A stretch of 64,000 nucleotides of DNA, taken from positions 38,543-102,542 of the forward strand of contig CALEFT010000034.1 of NCBI GenBank assembly GCA_937876985.1, written 5' to 3'. The translations under genes and the position numbers were made by a program. Shown here piece by piece: positions 1-8,598 of this stretch. The first letter of the stretch is position 1. Each line of letters begins with the position of its first letter. Below the pieces are notes generated by a model. The model did no database searches, was not told the DNA's origin, and worked only from the letters and a program-made list of their open reading frames with translations. Source of the DNA: an uncultured Clostridia bacterium (GTDB taxonomy: Bacteria > Bacillota > Clostridia > Saccharofermentanales > Saccharofermentanaceae).

Positions 1-1632
1 GTTGATGTATATCTAGATAATCTTGTATTCTCATCACTTTATAATGGTGATATTTCTAAGGCTCCAGTAATTCCTGACGAGCCAGGTACATTTGATGGTC
101 TTCCATTCGACTTCGAGTCTGACAACAGAGAGTCTTGGGCACCAGAGGGTTCATCCAACCTTGATTATTTGACAATGGATGTTTTCGAGATTGCTGATGG
201 AAATCACGCAATGGGCTTCCCAACAGAGTTCGCAGTTGGTGCAAATGAGTGGGAAGACGGATACCGTATGTCTACTGCAATGAATATTTTCGCAGCAGCA
301 GACTACGACTACGACTACATGACAGCTACTTTCTATATCGAAAAGGACGCTGCTACAACAGGTACAATTCAGGTTGAGGTTTGTCCAATTCCAAATGGTG
401 ACGGATACTGGTTCCAGCTCCCAACTGGCTTCGAGTTTGATCCTACAGATGCTGATGCAGAAGTTGTAACAATGACTGACGGTACAGAGCTTCTTAAATT
501 TGAACTTACTATCCCATTTGAGGTTACTTACGATTCAACAATGAGAAATATTATCTTCGCTATCCATGGTAACGACACAGATTATGCAGGAATGCTATAT
601 CTAGATAATATTGGATTTACAGATGAGGCTCCAGTAGTTGAAGAGCCAGAAGAGCCAGTAGATCCAGAAGAGCCAGTAGATCCAGAAGAGCCAGTGGATC
701 CAGAAGAGCCAGTGGATCCAGAAGAGCCAGTAGAGCCAGAAGAGCCAGAAGAGCCAACTCCAACAGCAGAGCCAACTGCAGCACCAACTGTAGCACCAAC
801 TGCAGCACCAACTGCAGCACCAACTGCAGCACCAACAGATGCTCCAGACCAGGAAATTCCTGATGGTGATGTATCTGATGCAGACGTTGAAGCAATTACA
901 GCATTTGTAAACAGACTATACGAGACAGCTCTTGGTAGAACAGCTTCTGATAATGAGGTTGCTTCTTGGGTAGATCCTCTTGTTGATAGAGAAGCATGTG
1001 GTTCTTCTGTAGCATATGGTTTCTTGTTTAGCCAAGAGTATCTTGATAAGAATGTTTCTGATGAGCAGTTTGTAGAGGATTTGTATACAGTTCTTATGGA
1101 TAGAGTTCCTACTGCTGAAGAGGCAGCTAACTGGATTTACGCTCTTGCTTGCGGAATGACAAGAGAAGAAGTATTTGCAGAGTTTGCTAATTCTCCAGAA
1201 TATAACCACGTATGCTACACATATGGAATCATCACTGGCGCATACATCCCAGGTTATTCTATGGATCAGCTTGCTCAGGTAAATATGTTCGTTGATAGAT
1301 TGTATAGACTTTGCCTTGATAGACCAGGTGACCCAGAAGGTCAGTATCACTGGGTAGAGGTACTCGTAACAGGAGAAATGAACGGTGCTACAGTTGCATA
1401 CGGATTCTTCTTCAGCCAAGAGTTTATCGGTAGAAACTTCTCTAACGGAAACTACGTAGAGATTCTATACAATGTTTGCCTTAACCGTCCTTCTGATCCA
1501 AATGGATATGCAGATTGGACATCTCAGCTTGCTGATGGCGCTGACAGAATGGATATCTTCAGAGGCTTCGTTCACTCTGTTGAGTTCACAGGAATCTGTG
1601 CTGATTACGGCATCGAGAGAGGCACAATTTAA
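1..1632 (+). CDS. Secreted carbohydrate-active-type protein with tandem DUF4214 domains (5' truncated)
   Basis: The frame is open from the first base, so this is the C-terminal 543 residues of a longer protein. Visible residues 1-25 end with VDVYLDNLVF, matching the LDNIGF that closes the next module (about residues 37-207), so at least two similar beta-sandwich, CBM-like domains occur. An acidic EEPVDP repeat linker (about 211-251) and a Pro/Thr/Ala linker (about 252-284) follow. The C-terminus holds two DUF4214 repeats (about 296-405 and 421-541), each with an FVxRLY...LGR/LDR start and an SxEF/SPEY end. DUF4214 commonly caps secreted glycoside hydrolases and surface proteins; a catalytic domain upstream of the window is inferred, not seen. 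The start and signal peptide lie outside. A terminator follows directly. Confidence 0.85.
   Translation, partial: VDVYLDNLVFSSLYNGDISKAPVIPDEPGTFDGLPFDFESDNRESWAPEGSSNLDYLTMDVFEIADGNHAMGFPTEFAVGANEWEDGYRMSTAMNIFAAADYDYDYMTATFYIEKDAATTGTIQVEVCPIPNGDGYWFQLPTGFEFDPTDADAEVVTMTDGTELLKFELTIPFEVTYDSTMRNIIFAIHGNDTDYAGMLYLDNIGFTDEAPVVEEPEEPVDPEEPVDPEEPVDPEEPVDPEEPVEPEEPEEPTPTAEPTAAPTVAPTAAPTAAPTAAPTDAPDQEIPDGDVSDADVEAITAFVNRLYETALGRTASDNEVASWVDPLVDREACGSSVAYGFLFSQEYLDKNVSDEQFVEDLYTVLMDRVPTAEEAANWIYALACGMTREEVFAEFANSPEYNHVCYTYGIITGAYIPGYSMDQLAQVNMFVDRLYRLCLDRPGDPEGQYHWVEVLVTGEMNGATVAYGFFFSQEFIGRNFSNGNYVEILYNVCLNRPSDPNGYADWTSQLADGADRMDIFRGFVHSVEFTGICADYGIERGTI
641..838 (+). repeat. In-frame minisatellite encoding the EEPVDP and PTAA linkers
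   Basis: An 18-bp unit encoding Asp-Pro-Glu-Glu-Pro-Val is repeated about five times, then a 12-bp unit encoding Thr-Ala-Ala-Pro. Third-position changes (GTA/GTG) preserve the protein, which marks it as a coding linker repeat able to vary in length by slippage. Confidence 0.85.
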
Positions 1633-1668
1633 TTCGCTCTCCTTATAGTTGTAATTTTATTACACCTT

Positions 1669-1704
1669 GCTCGCCTTCTACCTTCCGAAGGCGAGCTTTT
1701 TTAT
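1669..1704 (+). terminator. Rho-independent terminator of the DUF4214 gene
   Basis: A perfect 10-bp stem (GCTCGCCTTC with GAAGGCGAGC) with an 8-nt loop is followed by a run of T residues, 37 bp after the stop codon. Confidence 0.92.
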
Positions 1705-1719
1705 GTAGAATTTTTCTTG

Positions 1720-1735
1720 CCCTTTTCGAAAAGGG
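1720..1735. repeat. Intergenic palindrome CCCTTTTCGAAAAGGG
   Basis: A perfect 16-bp palindrome lying between two transcription units. The same TTTTCGAAAA core recurs in intergenic DNA at 22544-22559, 50263-50276 and 63588-63599. Its role is unknown; it could be a protein-binding site or a terminator-like hairpin. Confidence 0.6.
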
Positions 1736-1768
1736 AGCAAATGTCAATTCTTTATCTTAGTAAAACTT

Positions 1769-1800
1769 AAAAAATAAAACGGATACCCATCAGGATACCC
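1769..1800 (-). terminator. Terminator of tRNA-Thr
   Basis: On the minus strand, GGGTATCC and GGGTATCC can pair with two G-U wobbles around a TGAT loop, followed by GTTTTATTTTTT. It sits just 3' of the tRNA. The wobble pairs make this moderately confident. Confidence 0.6.
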
Positions 1801-1805
1801 GTCTA

Positions 1806-1881
1806 TGGAGCTGGAGACGTGACTCGAACACGCGACCTGCTCATTACGAATGAGCTGCTCTACCAACTGAGCTACACCAGC
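1806..1881 (-). tRNA. tRNA-Thr (CGT)
   Basis: The 76-nt cloverleaf on the minus strand starts GCTGGTG and ends with an encoded CCA. The anticodon loop TTCGTAA gives anticodon CGT, reading ACG. D-arm GCTC/GAGC and T-arm with TTCGAGT are present. One U-U mismatch occurs in the acceptor stem (position 6:67), and the discriminator base is T. Confidence 0.95.
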
Positions 1882-1909
1882 ATATTGGAACACTTTTCTA
1901 AACTCTAAA

Positions 1910-1938
1910 AATATACTAATTCGTGTGCTTGTTGTCAA
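1910..1938 (-). promoter_or_regulatory. Promoter of tRNA-Thr
   Basis: On the minus strand there is a consensus TTGACA (1933-1938), a 17-bp spacer and TATATT (1910-1915), about 29 bp upstream of the mature tRNA 5' end. Confidence 0.8.
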
Positions 1939-1998
1939 GATAATAATGGTATAATGAATTCAATAAAAACTCATTTTGTTAGGATGTTTGGAGGCAAT

Positions 1999-3501
1999 AT
2001 GAGCCGAGCTAGAGAAACTATTATTTGTCGAATAATTCTTATGGTTTCAATGTTTTGCATTGTTGGCTCTTTTTGCTGTTCTTGTAAATCTGACAATTCG
2101 GATTTTCCATTTGTTGAAGGTTATTTTGTAGATGAGACAACTATATCTTCTGAGAATACAATTATTGATGATACAAATAATGAGCCTATAGTTGTTTCTT
2201 TGGCGGTTCCATATTCGCAGAATACTATTGAATATCTTGGTAAGCTTTATTATGCCAAACTTAACGGATTATTGTCTGAGGGTGTGAATGGTTCTACTGT
2301 AACCTTAGAAGAACTTGATAGTATTGATGTTCCGTTCTCGTTTCAGGTTACATATTCGTCTTTGGAAGGAGTTAATGATAGCTCTTTGATTAATAGCGAG
2401 GATGCTCCTGATATTTATTTAACATCTAATAATAGTGGTATGTATTTAGATGACAGAGCTATTGGACTTAATGAATATTTGTATGATAATCCTTTGTTTG
2501 ACAACACTATTGTAAATCTTAGTGCATTACATTATTCGTATGCCAATACTGATGATTATGTTCTTTGTGGTGTTCCGCATTATATGTCTTATATGGTGCT
2601 TATGGGTAACAGTGACTATGTTTCTCAGCAAGATATTTATAGATTGTCTCTTGAAGATTTATATTCGCTTCTAGTTAATATCGATATTTCTGCCAATGAG
2701 ATAGATATTGATGCAAGTGAAGGTGAGACTGGTAGTAATAATTTGGACAATAGTCAGCATGTTGTTCCATTTGCAAATGGAATTGAACTACTTCCTTTTA
2801 TTTCTGATGCTTTTCGAGAGGGAAGTGAGGATAGTGTTGTAAGTTCGTACTTGCATAGCTCTGAATATGCTGATAATGGCTTTGAACTTGATTCGGAATT
2901 GATTGATAGCTTAAATAGAGAGCTTAATTACATAGATGAGCTATATGGAAATGGCTTATCTTCTAATGCGAATGGTATGGGAGCAGATTTGGTCTATTCT
3001 AGACAGGCTTCGATGTGGATTGGTTCTTCGACAGATATTGGATTATGGAACGAGTATTATCCGGATTCATTGGTTCTCTCGCTTATTCCAACTGATTATG
3101 ATGAAGCTTCGAGTGTTCCGTTTCTGACGACTTATTATTTGTGTGTCTCGCCAGAATGTGAGCAAGCGGAATTTGCTAGTGATTTTGCTGCTTTTATTAG
3201 TCTTGATACGGATGCTTTGCTGCTTTTATCTAGATTAGAGCCAATGGATGGAGTTCTTCCAGTTGTCAATAATTCGACTGTATGGGATGCATACGAGCTT
3301 AATCCGCAAACAGGATCGCTTGTCTCCATTATTGAGTCTATGGTTAATTCTAGTGAAGCATATTATATGAATGATATATTGAATCGATATTCGTTAAATG
3401 ATATCGAACTTTATTTGCAGAATTATTCTGATGCTAGATTTGCTGACGGAACGGTTGACTACAATGTAGAATTTGATTTGGTGAGCTTATATGGACAATA
3501 A
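1999..3501 (+). CDS. Extracellular solute-binding-type lipoprotein
   Basis: 500 residues from ATG 1999, chosen because GGAGG lies immediately upstream; an in-frame ATG at 1954 lacks such a site. The N-terminus has basic residues, a hydrophobic stretch and cysteines (SFCCSCKS) typical of a lipoprotein signal peptide, so the mature protein is probably membrane-tethered outside the cell. The body resembles family-1 sugar-type binding proteins: DAPDIYLTSN, VPHYMSYMVLMGN and a C-terminal EFASDFAAFISL helix near a helical closing segment. No ABC permease or ATPase genes are adjacent, so it is an orphan and ligand and transport role are unknown. Its last 11 bp overlap the next gene, indicating co-transcription. 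Confidence 0.7.
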   Translation: MSRARETIICRIILMVSMFCIVGSFCCSCKSDNSDFPFVEGYFVDETTISSENTIIDDTNNEPIVVSLAVPYSQNTIEYLGKLYYAKLNGLLSEGVNGSTVTLEELDSIDVPFSFQVTYSSLEGVNDSSLINSEDAPDIYLTSNNSGMYLDDRAIGLNEYLYDNPLFDNTIVNLSALHYSYANTDDYVLCGVPHYMSYMVLMGNSDYVSQQDIYRLSLEDLYSLLVNIDISANEIDIDASEGETGSNNLDNSQHVVPFANGIELLPFISDAFREGSEDSVVSSYLHSSEYADNGFELDSELIDSLNRELNYIDELYGNGLSSNANGMGADLVYSRQASMWIGSSTDIGLWNEYYPDSLVLSLIPTDYDEASSVPFLTTYYLCVSPECEQAEFASDFAAFISLDTDALLLLSRLEPMDGVLPVVNNSTVWDAYELNPQTGSLVSIIESMVNSSEAYYMNDILNRYSLNDIELYLQNYSDARFADGTVDYNVEFDLVSLYGQ

Positions 3502-4651
3502 CTATTATGAGTTAGGACGTGGTAATACTTTGTTGTCGAGGAAGGTTCATATTAAGGATTCTTCCAAACTAGTTAAGTGCGGCTTAATTGAATTATCTAA
3601 GGATAATGCGCGTGAATATTTTAAGAATATAAGCGATAGTAATCTAGTATATGCATTAGATTATTTTATCTATAATAGTAGCAATGATAATGAGGAAATA
3701 AATTTAGATAATGATAATCCTTCTTCTCAAACTTATGAGAATAATACCATAATTAAGAATAATCCAATTGCATTATGTCTAATTAAGAGACAGCCAAATC
3801 AATTGTTCAAAGCTCATCTTGAGCTTCGTATTGCATCAGAATATCAGAATAATGAAGACGTTGTATCTTTAATTGCTAAGGATATTCTTTCTCGTTGCTT
3901 TGTGGATTTGTTGCTTCATAAGGTAGATATTTGCTTTTCGAGTAGGGATAGTGTGCTAGAAAGTGTTTTTGTTAAGTTTGGTGCGATTCAGGAGGCGATT
4001 CTTCACGATGAGTATTATGATGAAGTGAATGCTTGCTACTACGATGGAGCCTTGTACTATTTAACAATATTGGACTATACCGAATTTAATGTAGTTTTTG
4101 TGCCGTTTGCGCGAGGCGTTGCTGCGATTTCTGGGACAAGAGAATACGTAACCTCTGTCAAGCTATATCGCTATGAGACAATGCTTGATGACGATAGGCT
4201 CATTTCCTATGCAAAGGCATACGGAATAATAGATGGCAATAATTGCTTCTATCCATGTATAAATAAGTGCTATCTTGGCTTTAATTACGACTTCGATGGC
4301 GAGGTATACAAGGCAGCGATTCAGATGAAGGAGTATTTTGCAAAGACTCGTAAGGAATTTGATATTAAATATTCGCTTCCTGAAGGATTGACAGATTTCC
4401 AGAAAGCTGTTCTATGCCAGATTAATAAAGTTGAATATGGTCTTACTTCAAGCTACAGTGATATTGCTAGAGCACTTAATGATCCACACAAGAGTAGAGC
4501 AGTAGGCAAGGTGTGTTCTTCAAATCCATTGCCAATCATCATTCCTTGTCATAGAATAGTCGGAAGCGACGGCAAGCTAACAGGCTTTTCTAGCGGAGTT
4601 GAAATAAAGAATTATTTGCTAGGAATCGAAATGTTTTCTGCAAGATTATAG
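3491..4651 (+). CDS. GNAT-like domain fused to O6-methylguanine-DNA methyltransferase
   Basis: 386 residues. The C-terminal part from about residue 300 is a methylated-DNA-protein-cysteine methyltransferase DNA-binding domain: FQKAVLCQI, SSYSDIARAL, and the active site IPCHRIV with acceptor Cys353, followed by GKLTGFSSG. In this family the cysteine irreversibly takes the alkyl group from O6-alkylguanine. Residues about 1-175 do not belong to the usual protein; VALCLIKRQ-like strands, a long helix and VFVKFGAIQEAILHDEYY resemble a GNAT acetyltransferase fold. Residues about 175-300 may be the MGMT N-terminal ribonuclease-like domain. The gene overlaps the lipoprotein gene by 11 bp and is followed 8 bp later by the flavin reductase gene. 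Confidence 0.82.
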   Translation: MDNNYYELGRGNTLLSRKVHIKDSSKLVKCGLIELSKDNAREYFKNISDSNLVYALDYFIYNSSNDNEEINLDNDNPSSQTYENNTIIKNNPIALCLIKRQPNQLFKAHLELRIASEYQNNEDVVSLIAKDILSRCFVDLLLHKVDICFSSRDSVLESVFVKFGAIQEAILHDEYYDEVNACYYDGALYYLTILDYTEFNVVFVPFARGVAAISGTREYVTSVKLYRYETMLDDDRLISYAKAYGIIDGNNCFYPCINKCYLGFNYDFDGEVYKAAIQMKEYFAKTRKEFDIKYSLPEGLTDFQKAVLCQINKVEYGLTSSYSDIARALNDPHKSRAVGKVCSSNPLPIIIPCHRIVGSDGKLTGFSSGVEIKNYLLGIEMFSARL

Positions 4652-4659
4652 GAGGTTTT

Positions 4660-5340
4660 ATGGCTAAGCATAACAAAACAAGTGTTGGGATTTCTACAAT
4701 GCTAAATCCAGTTCCTGTTGTGATGGTTTCTTGTGCAGGTAAGGATTCGAGTAAGGTAGAAGGTAGACCAAATATTATTACAATCGCATGGGCAGGAACT
4801 ATTAATTCTGAACCGCCGATGCTTTCTATCTCTGTACGTAAGTCTCGTCACTCACATAAGCTGATTTCTGAGACTGGCGAGTTTGTAGTAAATCTTGTAA
4901 ATAAGACCCTTGCGAAAAGCTGCGACTACTGCGGTGTTAAATCTGGGGTAGATGAAGACAAATTTGAATCTACTGGTCTAACTCCAGTCAAGGCTGAGGG
5001 CTTAGATTACGCATATTCTATTCTAGAAGCACCAGTTTCTATTTCTTGTAAGGTGGAGTCAGTAGTTGAATTAGGTAGTCACGACATGTTTATAGCAAAG
5101 ATTGTCGCAATTAATTGTGATTCCTATCTACTTGATGAGAATGGCAAAATTTGCCTTGATAAAGCAAAGATGGTTGCATATAACCATGGTGAGTACTTCT
5201 TGCTCGGAGAGAAGCTTGGCTTCTTCGGCTATTCAGTTGCTAGTACTGAAGTATTCGAGAAGAGAATGGGCTATAAGAAAACACGCGACAAGTATCAAAG
5301 ATTACGCGAAAGTGAGCCAAAGAGGGGGAAGAAATTCTAA
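4660..5340 (+). CDS. Flavin reductase family protein (flavoredoxin-like)
   Basis: 226 residues with the split-barrel FMN-binding fold of the flavin reductase/flavoredoxin family: an early MLNPVPVVMVS strand, RPNIITIAWAGTINSEPPMLSISVRKSRHSH in spirit of the FMN site, then GEFVVNLVNKTLAKSCDYCG. The expected role is NAD(P)H- or ferredoxin-linked flavin reduction or electron transfer in the cytoplasm; the physiological partner is unknown. The C-terminus (from about 195) is basic. It has a GGAGG site, and its stop codon overlaps the start of the Nudix gene (TAATG). Confidence 0.85.
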   Translation: MAKHNKTSVGISTMLNPVPVVMVSCAGKDSSKVEGRPNIITIAWAGTINSEPPMLSISVRKSRHSHKLISETGEFVVNLVNKTLAKSCDYCGVKSGVDEDKFESTGLTPVKAEGLDYAYSILEAPVSISCKVESVVELGSHDMFIAKIVAINCDSYLLDENGKICLDKAKMVAYNHGEYFLLGEKLGFFGYSVASTEVFEKRMGYKKTRDKYQRLRESEPKRGKKF

Positions 5341-5915
5341 TGAAATTTATCTCAATCAAAAAGATTCTAGATTCCAAATTTATCTCTCGCTATGATGTGC
5401 TTTACGAGACAGAAATTGGCACAACGAAGAATTACGAGATGATTAGCAGAAGTAAGGATATTACTACGCTTGAAAAGCTTCAGAACATACCAGAGAGTCA
5501 ATACAGTGCAGATGCCGTTGTGATTATTATGCATGACGTAAGTGGAGATAAGGTTCTGCTTAACAAGGAATATCGTATGGCTATAGGCGGTTTTGTTTAT
5601 AATTTTCCAGCTGGCCTTATTGATCAGGGTGAAGAGGCTCGTATTTCTGCTGCTCGTGAACTTAAGGAAGAGACTGGACTTGATCTAATAGAAATTACAG
5701 ATGTTTGGCCTATGTCTTATAGTGCTGTTGGTTTATCTAATGAGACTTCGATTGTAGTAATTGGCAAGGCCTCGGGTAATTTCTCTCAAAGCACTTCTGC
5801 TGATGAAGAAATTGAAGCAGGATGGTTTTCTAAGGCTGAAGTAAAGGAGCTTTTGGCTACAGAGAATTTTGCTGCTAGAACACAAGCTTATTTACAGATG
5901 TGGATTAAGAACTGA
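5340..5915 (+). CDS. Nudix hydrolase, ADP-ribose pyrophosphatase-like
   Basis: 191 residues with a complete Nudix box, G(x5)E(x7)REUxEExGU, read as GEEARIS...AARELKEETGLDL near residues 97-119. The upstream part (VVIIMHDVSGDKVLLNKEYRMAIGG) and the size match ADP-sugar pyrophosphatases, which cleave ADP-ribose and related nucleoside diphosphates. It is translationally coupled to the flavin reductase gene by a TAATG overlap and ends the 1999-5915 unit. Confidence 0.85.
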   Translation: MKFISIKKILDSKFISRYDVLYETEIGTTKNYEMISRSKDITTLEKLQNIPESQYSADAVVIIMHDVSGDKVLLNKEYRMAIGGFVYNFPAGLIDQGEEARISAARELKEETGLDLIEITDVWPMSYSAVGLSNETSIVVIGKASGNFSQSTSADEEIEAGWFSKAEVKELLATENFAARTQAYLQMWIKN

Positions 5916-5942
5916 TGATAACCTGTTATTTATAGCAAAATG

Positions 5943-5976
5943 AGCCTAGTCTAGATATGGCTAGGCTTTATTATTT
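5943..5976 (+). terminator. Terminator after the Nudix gene
   Basis: A 7-bp stem AGCCTAG/CTAGGCT with an 11-nt loop precedes an interrupted T tract (TTATTATTT), 28 bp after the stop. Confidence 0.7.
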
Positions 5977-6063
5977 GTACAATTTATTAACAATATAAAT
6001 CTCACTTTACTTTGATTTCTCAAAAGAATATAATCTAAACATTGTTCTCATGAGGTAATTTTG

Positions 6064-7170
6064 ATGCTTAAGAAGAAATTGAAGAATTTGAAATTTACGA
6101 TGAATCGCGTAAACAATGTGGGTACTTGGGACTCGCTTAGCGATGCTGTTCTTTATATTTCTATTAGGATCCTTTTTGTTAATACAATCATTAATATTCT
6201 TGGATATTTATTATTTTGTTTCTTAGCAGATTTTCATGTTTTTGCTTCGATTTATTCAATGCCAATTGTACAGAAGTCATTAGTAGTATTTATTGTTCTT
6301 AATGTTTTGATTTCGTCTTTTGTACAAACATATTTCCTAGTAAACTATTATAATAAGATCATTCATAAGCCACTTATTCAGCTTATGAAGAAGCTTCGAT
6401 CAATTAATAATGATGAGAACGATTATCTATTGTCTGGTAAACTTACACGTCCTTTCTCTAGTGTAGGAGATGAGACATGGCTTGATATGGTTCAAGGTTA
6501 TGTTGATATGAATTCTGCTGAGAAATATATGGATGAACTCACACATTGCTTTAACAGGAAGTATTTCCAGCAAGTAATGGTAGACTTCATGAAGGTGCAA
6601 TTCATGGGTAAGAATCAGAATCCTAGTATTCCTAAGACATATTCTACAGATGTATATGCAGTATTCTTGATTGATATCGATCATTTTAAGAAGGTGAATG
6701 ATGATTTTGGTCATGCAGCAGGAGATGATGTTTTAAGATCTGTATCTTTTACACTTCGTAATTTGATAGGTGATAAGGGCGTAGTTATTCGTAATGGCGG
6801 TGAGGAATTCTTAATCGTAATGATGGAGAAGTTCCCATACGATTTCTCTAAGACGGCTCAGGCTATCAACGATGCATTTAGACGCGAGATTTCTGTTTCT
6901 TCTAGAGCAACTGGTGAAGTTAGAAATATTACTTGTTCTGTTGGATATGTAAGCTATCCTATTTTCGATGGAGATGCTAATATTTTATCCTTACAAGACC
7001 ATGTAGATTTGGCTGACCAGGCAATGTATTTGGCTAAGACAGAATCTAGAGATACTTGGAGAGAGCTTGTTTCTCTTAAGAGACCTGGAAGCAATGTCGA
7101 CCTTGTTAAGCTTTGTAATGATGTACAATATGGTGTAGACAAGGGCATATTTACGGTTCGTAAGCCTTGA
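6064..7170 (+). CDS. Membrane diguanylate cyclase (GGDEF)
   Basis: 368 residues from ATG 6064, which has GAGGT eight bases upstream; TTG 6061 is a poorer alternative. Two membrane segments (about residues 32-56 and 74-95) enclose a short extracytoplasmic loop, followed by a linker and a GGDEF domain from about residue 160: LTHCFNRKYF, DIDHFKKVNDDFGHAAGDD, and the active site as GGEEF. The variant GGEEF is compatible with cyclase activity, so it probably makes c-di-GMP from GTP. No RxxD inhibitory site is evident five residues upstream of the signature. Stands alone with its own promoter region. Confidence 0.88.
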   Translation: MLKKKLKNLKFTMNRVNNVGTWDSLSDAVLYISIRILFVNTIINILGYLLFCFLADFHVFASIYSMPIVQKSLVVFIVLNVLISSFVQTYFLVNYYNKIIHKPLIQLMKKLRSINNDENDYLLSGKLTRPFSSVGDETWLDMVQGYVDMNSAEKYMDELTHCFNRKYFQQVMVDFMKVQFMGKNQNPSIPKTYSTDVYAVFLIDIDHFKKVNDDFGHAAGDDVLRSVSFTLRNLIGDKGVVIRNGGEEFLIVMMEKFPYDFSKTAQAINDAFRREISVSSRATGEVRNITCSVGYVSYPIFDGDANILSLQDHVDLADQAMYLAKTESRDTWRELVSLKRPGSNVDLVKLCNDVQYGVDKGIFTVRKP

Positions 7171-7210
7171 TTTATATATTTTTGACGCAGATATATTATT
7201 AATAAACTAC

Positions 7211-7239
7211 TTTACAAATTTTATGCCAAGTGTTACTAT
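7211..7239 (+). promoter_or_regulatory. Promoter of rpsO
   Basis: TTTACA (7211-7216), a 17-bp spacer and TACTAT (7234-7239). The implied transcript start near 7246 leaves an 80-nt leader before rpsO. Confidence 0.7.
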
Positions 7240-7245
7240 AACAAA

Positions 7246-7325
7246 CGTTGCCATGCACGCGGATTTTGGAATGTCCAACCTATTCCTCGTCATTGGTGAA
7301 TATTAAATTTATGGAGGACAAAACG
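7246..7325 (+). other. rpsO 5' leader with possible autoregulatory structure
   Basis: The 80-nt leader contains TTGGA/TCCAA (7266-7270 with 7274-7278), and the CCAA half can instead pair with TTGG at 7293-7296, giving mutually exclusive structures upstream of the GGAGGA site. S15 is known to repress its own mRNA through leader structures in several bacteria; that this leader does so is inference. Confidence 0.3.
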
Positions 7326-7589
7326 ATGGGAGCAATTAATAAGGCTGAGATCATCAAGGAGTACGCACTTAAGGAAGGTGACACAGGTTCACCAGAGGTT
7401 CAGATTGCTATTCTTACAGCAAGAATCAACCACCTCACAGAGCACCTTAAGACACATAAGGGTGATCACCACTCTAGACGTGGCTTGCTCATGATGGTTG
7501 GTAAGAGACGTGGTCTTCTCGATTATCTTGCTAGCATTGATATTGAGAGATACAGATCTATCATCGCAAGACTTGGTATCAGAAAGTAA
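7326..7589 (+). CDS. rpsO: 30S ribosomal protein S15
   Basis: 87 residues from ATG 7326, preceded by GGAGGA; the frame is open further upstream but S15 proteins begin here. Conserved S15 features are all present: [48 protein letters not shown] and IARLGIRK at the end. Binds 16S rRNA in the 30S platform. Monocistronic, with its own promoter and terminator; pnp, its usual neighbour, is absent here. Confidence 0.98.
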   Translation: MGAINKAEIIKEYALKEGDTGSPEVQIAILTARINHLTEHLKTHKGDHHSRRGLLMMVGKRRGLLDYLASIDIERYRSIIARLGIRK

Positions 7590-7612
7590 TTTTTTGATTA
7601 GAGTAAATTCGA

Positions 7613-7642
7613 AGCACCTTGCAAACACAAGGTGCTTTTATT
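7613..7642 (+). terminator. Terminator of rpsO
   Basis: A perfect 8-bp stem AGCACCTT/AAGGTGCT with an 8-nt loop is followed by TTTTATTA, 24 bp after the stop. Confidence 0.9.
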
Positions 7643-7674
7643 ATGAAAGTAATATCTAGAAAGTGAGATATAGC

Positions 7675-8598
7675 ATGGAGAATAAGTCTTCGCTTAAGGT
7701 TTTGAAGGGAACATTGATTCTTGTTTTGGCAGCTCTTCTTTGGGGCTTAGCTTTTGTTGCACAAACGAAAGCTGCTGATGTAATTCTACCTTTTACATTC
7801 AATGCATCTCGATCCTTCTTAGGTGCACTTACTCTCATTACTTATATAAAGATTAGAGATAAAGTATCCGAGCAGAAGTCAAGTGACAAGTCAAGTGATA
7901 AGTCAAGCAAACAAAGACTACTTCGCTCTGGAATTATTTGTGGAGTTTTGTTATTCATTGCTATTAATTTCCAGCAGTTTGGAATAGCATTATATCCAGA
8001 TGGTGTTCCTGCGTCTGGACGAGCAGGCTTTATTACTGCAATGTATATTGTGTTTGTAGCGTTATATACTATTATTAAGAGTAGGAAATTCAGCATAATT
8101 GTAATCGGTTCTACAATTTTGTCGATGGTGGGGTTATATTTCCTTTGTTTTACTAATGGGTTATCTGGATTCTATCTAGGTGATGCATTAGGTTTATTAT
8201 GTGCCATCACATTTACATTTCACATTCTTGTTATCGACAAATATAATGATGTTGATTCAGCAAAATTATCCTTCATGCAATTTGCTGTTTGTGGTGTGCT
8301 GTCTTTGCTTTTCGCGATAGTATTCGAGAATAATACCTGGAGAGATTTGTTAGCAGCTATAATTCCAATTCTTTACGCAGGGATTTTGTCGAGTGGAATT
8401 GGATATACGCTTCAGATTGCTGGACAAAAACTAGCCCCACCTAATATCGCAGCAATCGCAATGAGCCTAGAGAGTGTGTTCTCCGTAGTCTTTGGAGTGC
8501 TAATATTAGGCGAGGCTTTTACTAGTCGCGAAATAATAGGTTGTGTGCTAATGTTTAGCGCAGTAATTATTGCCCAGCTTAAGCAGGATAAGAATTAA
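7675..8598 (+). CDS. EamA/DMT-family transporter
   Basis: 307 residues from ATG 7675 (AAGTGAG seven bases upstream); a GTG at 7663 is the alternative. About ten membrane helices are arranged as two EamA repeats: an N-terminal half starting LILVLAALLWGLAFVAQT and a C-terminal half with AGILSSGIGYTLQIAGQK and LESVFSVVFGVLILGE, both signature stretches of drug/metabolite transporters. A hydrophilic Lys/Ser-rich loop (about residues 64-80) with SSDKSSDKSS repeats lies between helices 2 and 3. The substrate cannot be read from sequence. Its stop overlaps the convergent glutamine synthetase gene by 4 bp. Confidence 0.88.
   Translation: MENKSSLKVLKGTLILVLAALLWGLAFVAQTKAADVILPFTFNASRSFLGALTLITYIKIRDKVSEQKSSDKSSDKSSKQRLLRSGIICGVLLFIAINFQQFGIALYPDGVPASGRAGFITAMYIVFVALYTIIKSRKFSIIVIGSTILSMVGLYFLCFTNGLSGFYLGDALGLLCAITFTFHILVIDKYNDVDSAKLSFMQFAVCGVLSLLFAIVFENNTWRDLLAAIIPILYAGILSSGIGYTLQIAGQKLAPPNIAAIAMSLESVFSVVFGVLILGEAFTSREIIGCVLMFSAVIIAQLKQDKN

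Noticed and set aside
641..838. Possible CRISPR-like tandem repeats
   Set aside because: The units are adjacent without unique spacers and keep the reading frame, so they are coding linkers.
617..895. Minus-strand open frame rich in Leu/Gln repeats
   Set aside because: It is the antisense reading of the DUF4214 protein linker repeats; no start context or known family.
1744..1938. Short minus-strand frame over the tRNA-Thr gene
   Set aside because: It covers the tRNA and its flanks; the tRNA explains the sequence.
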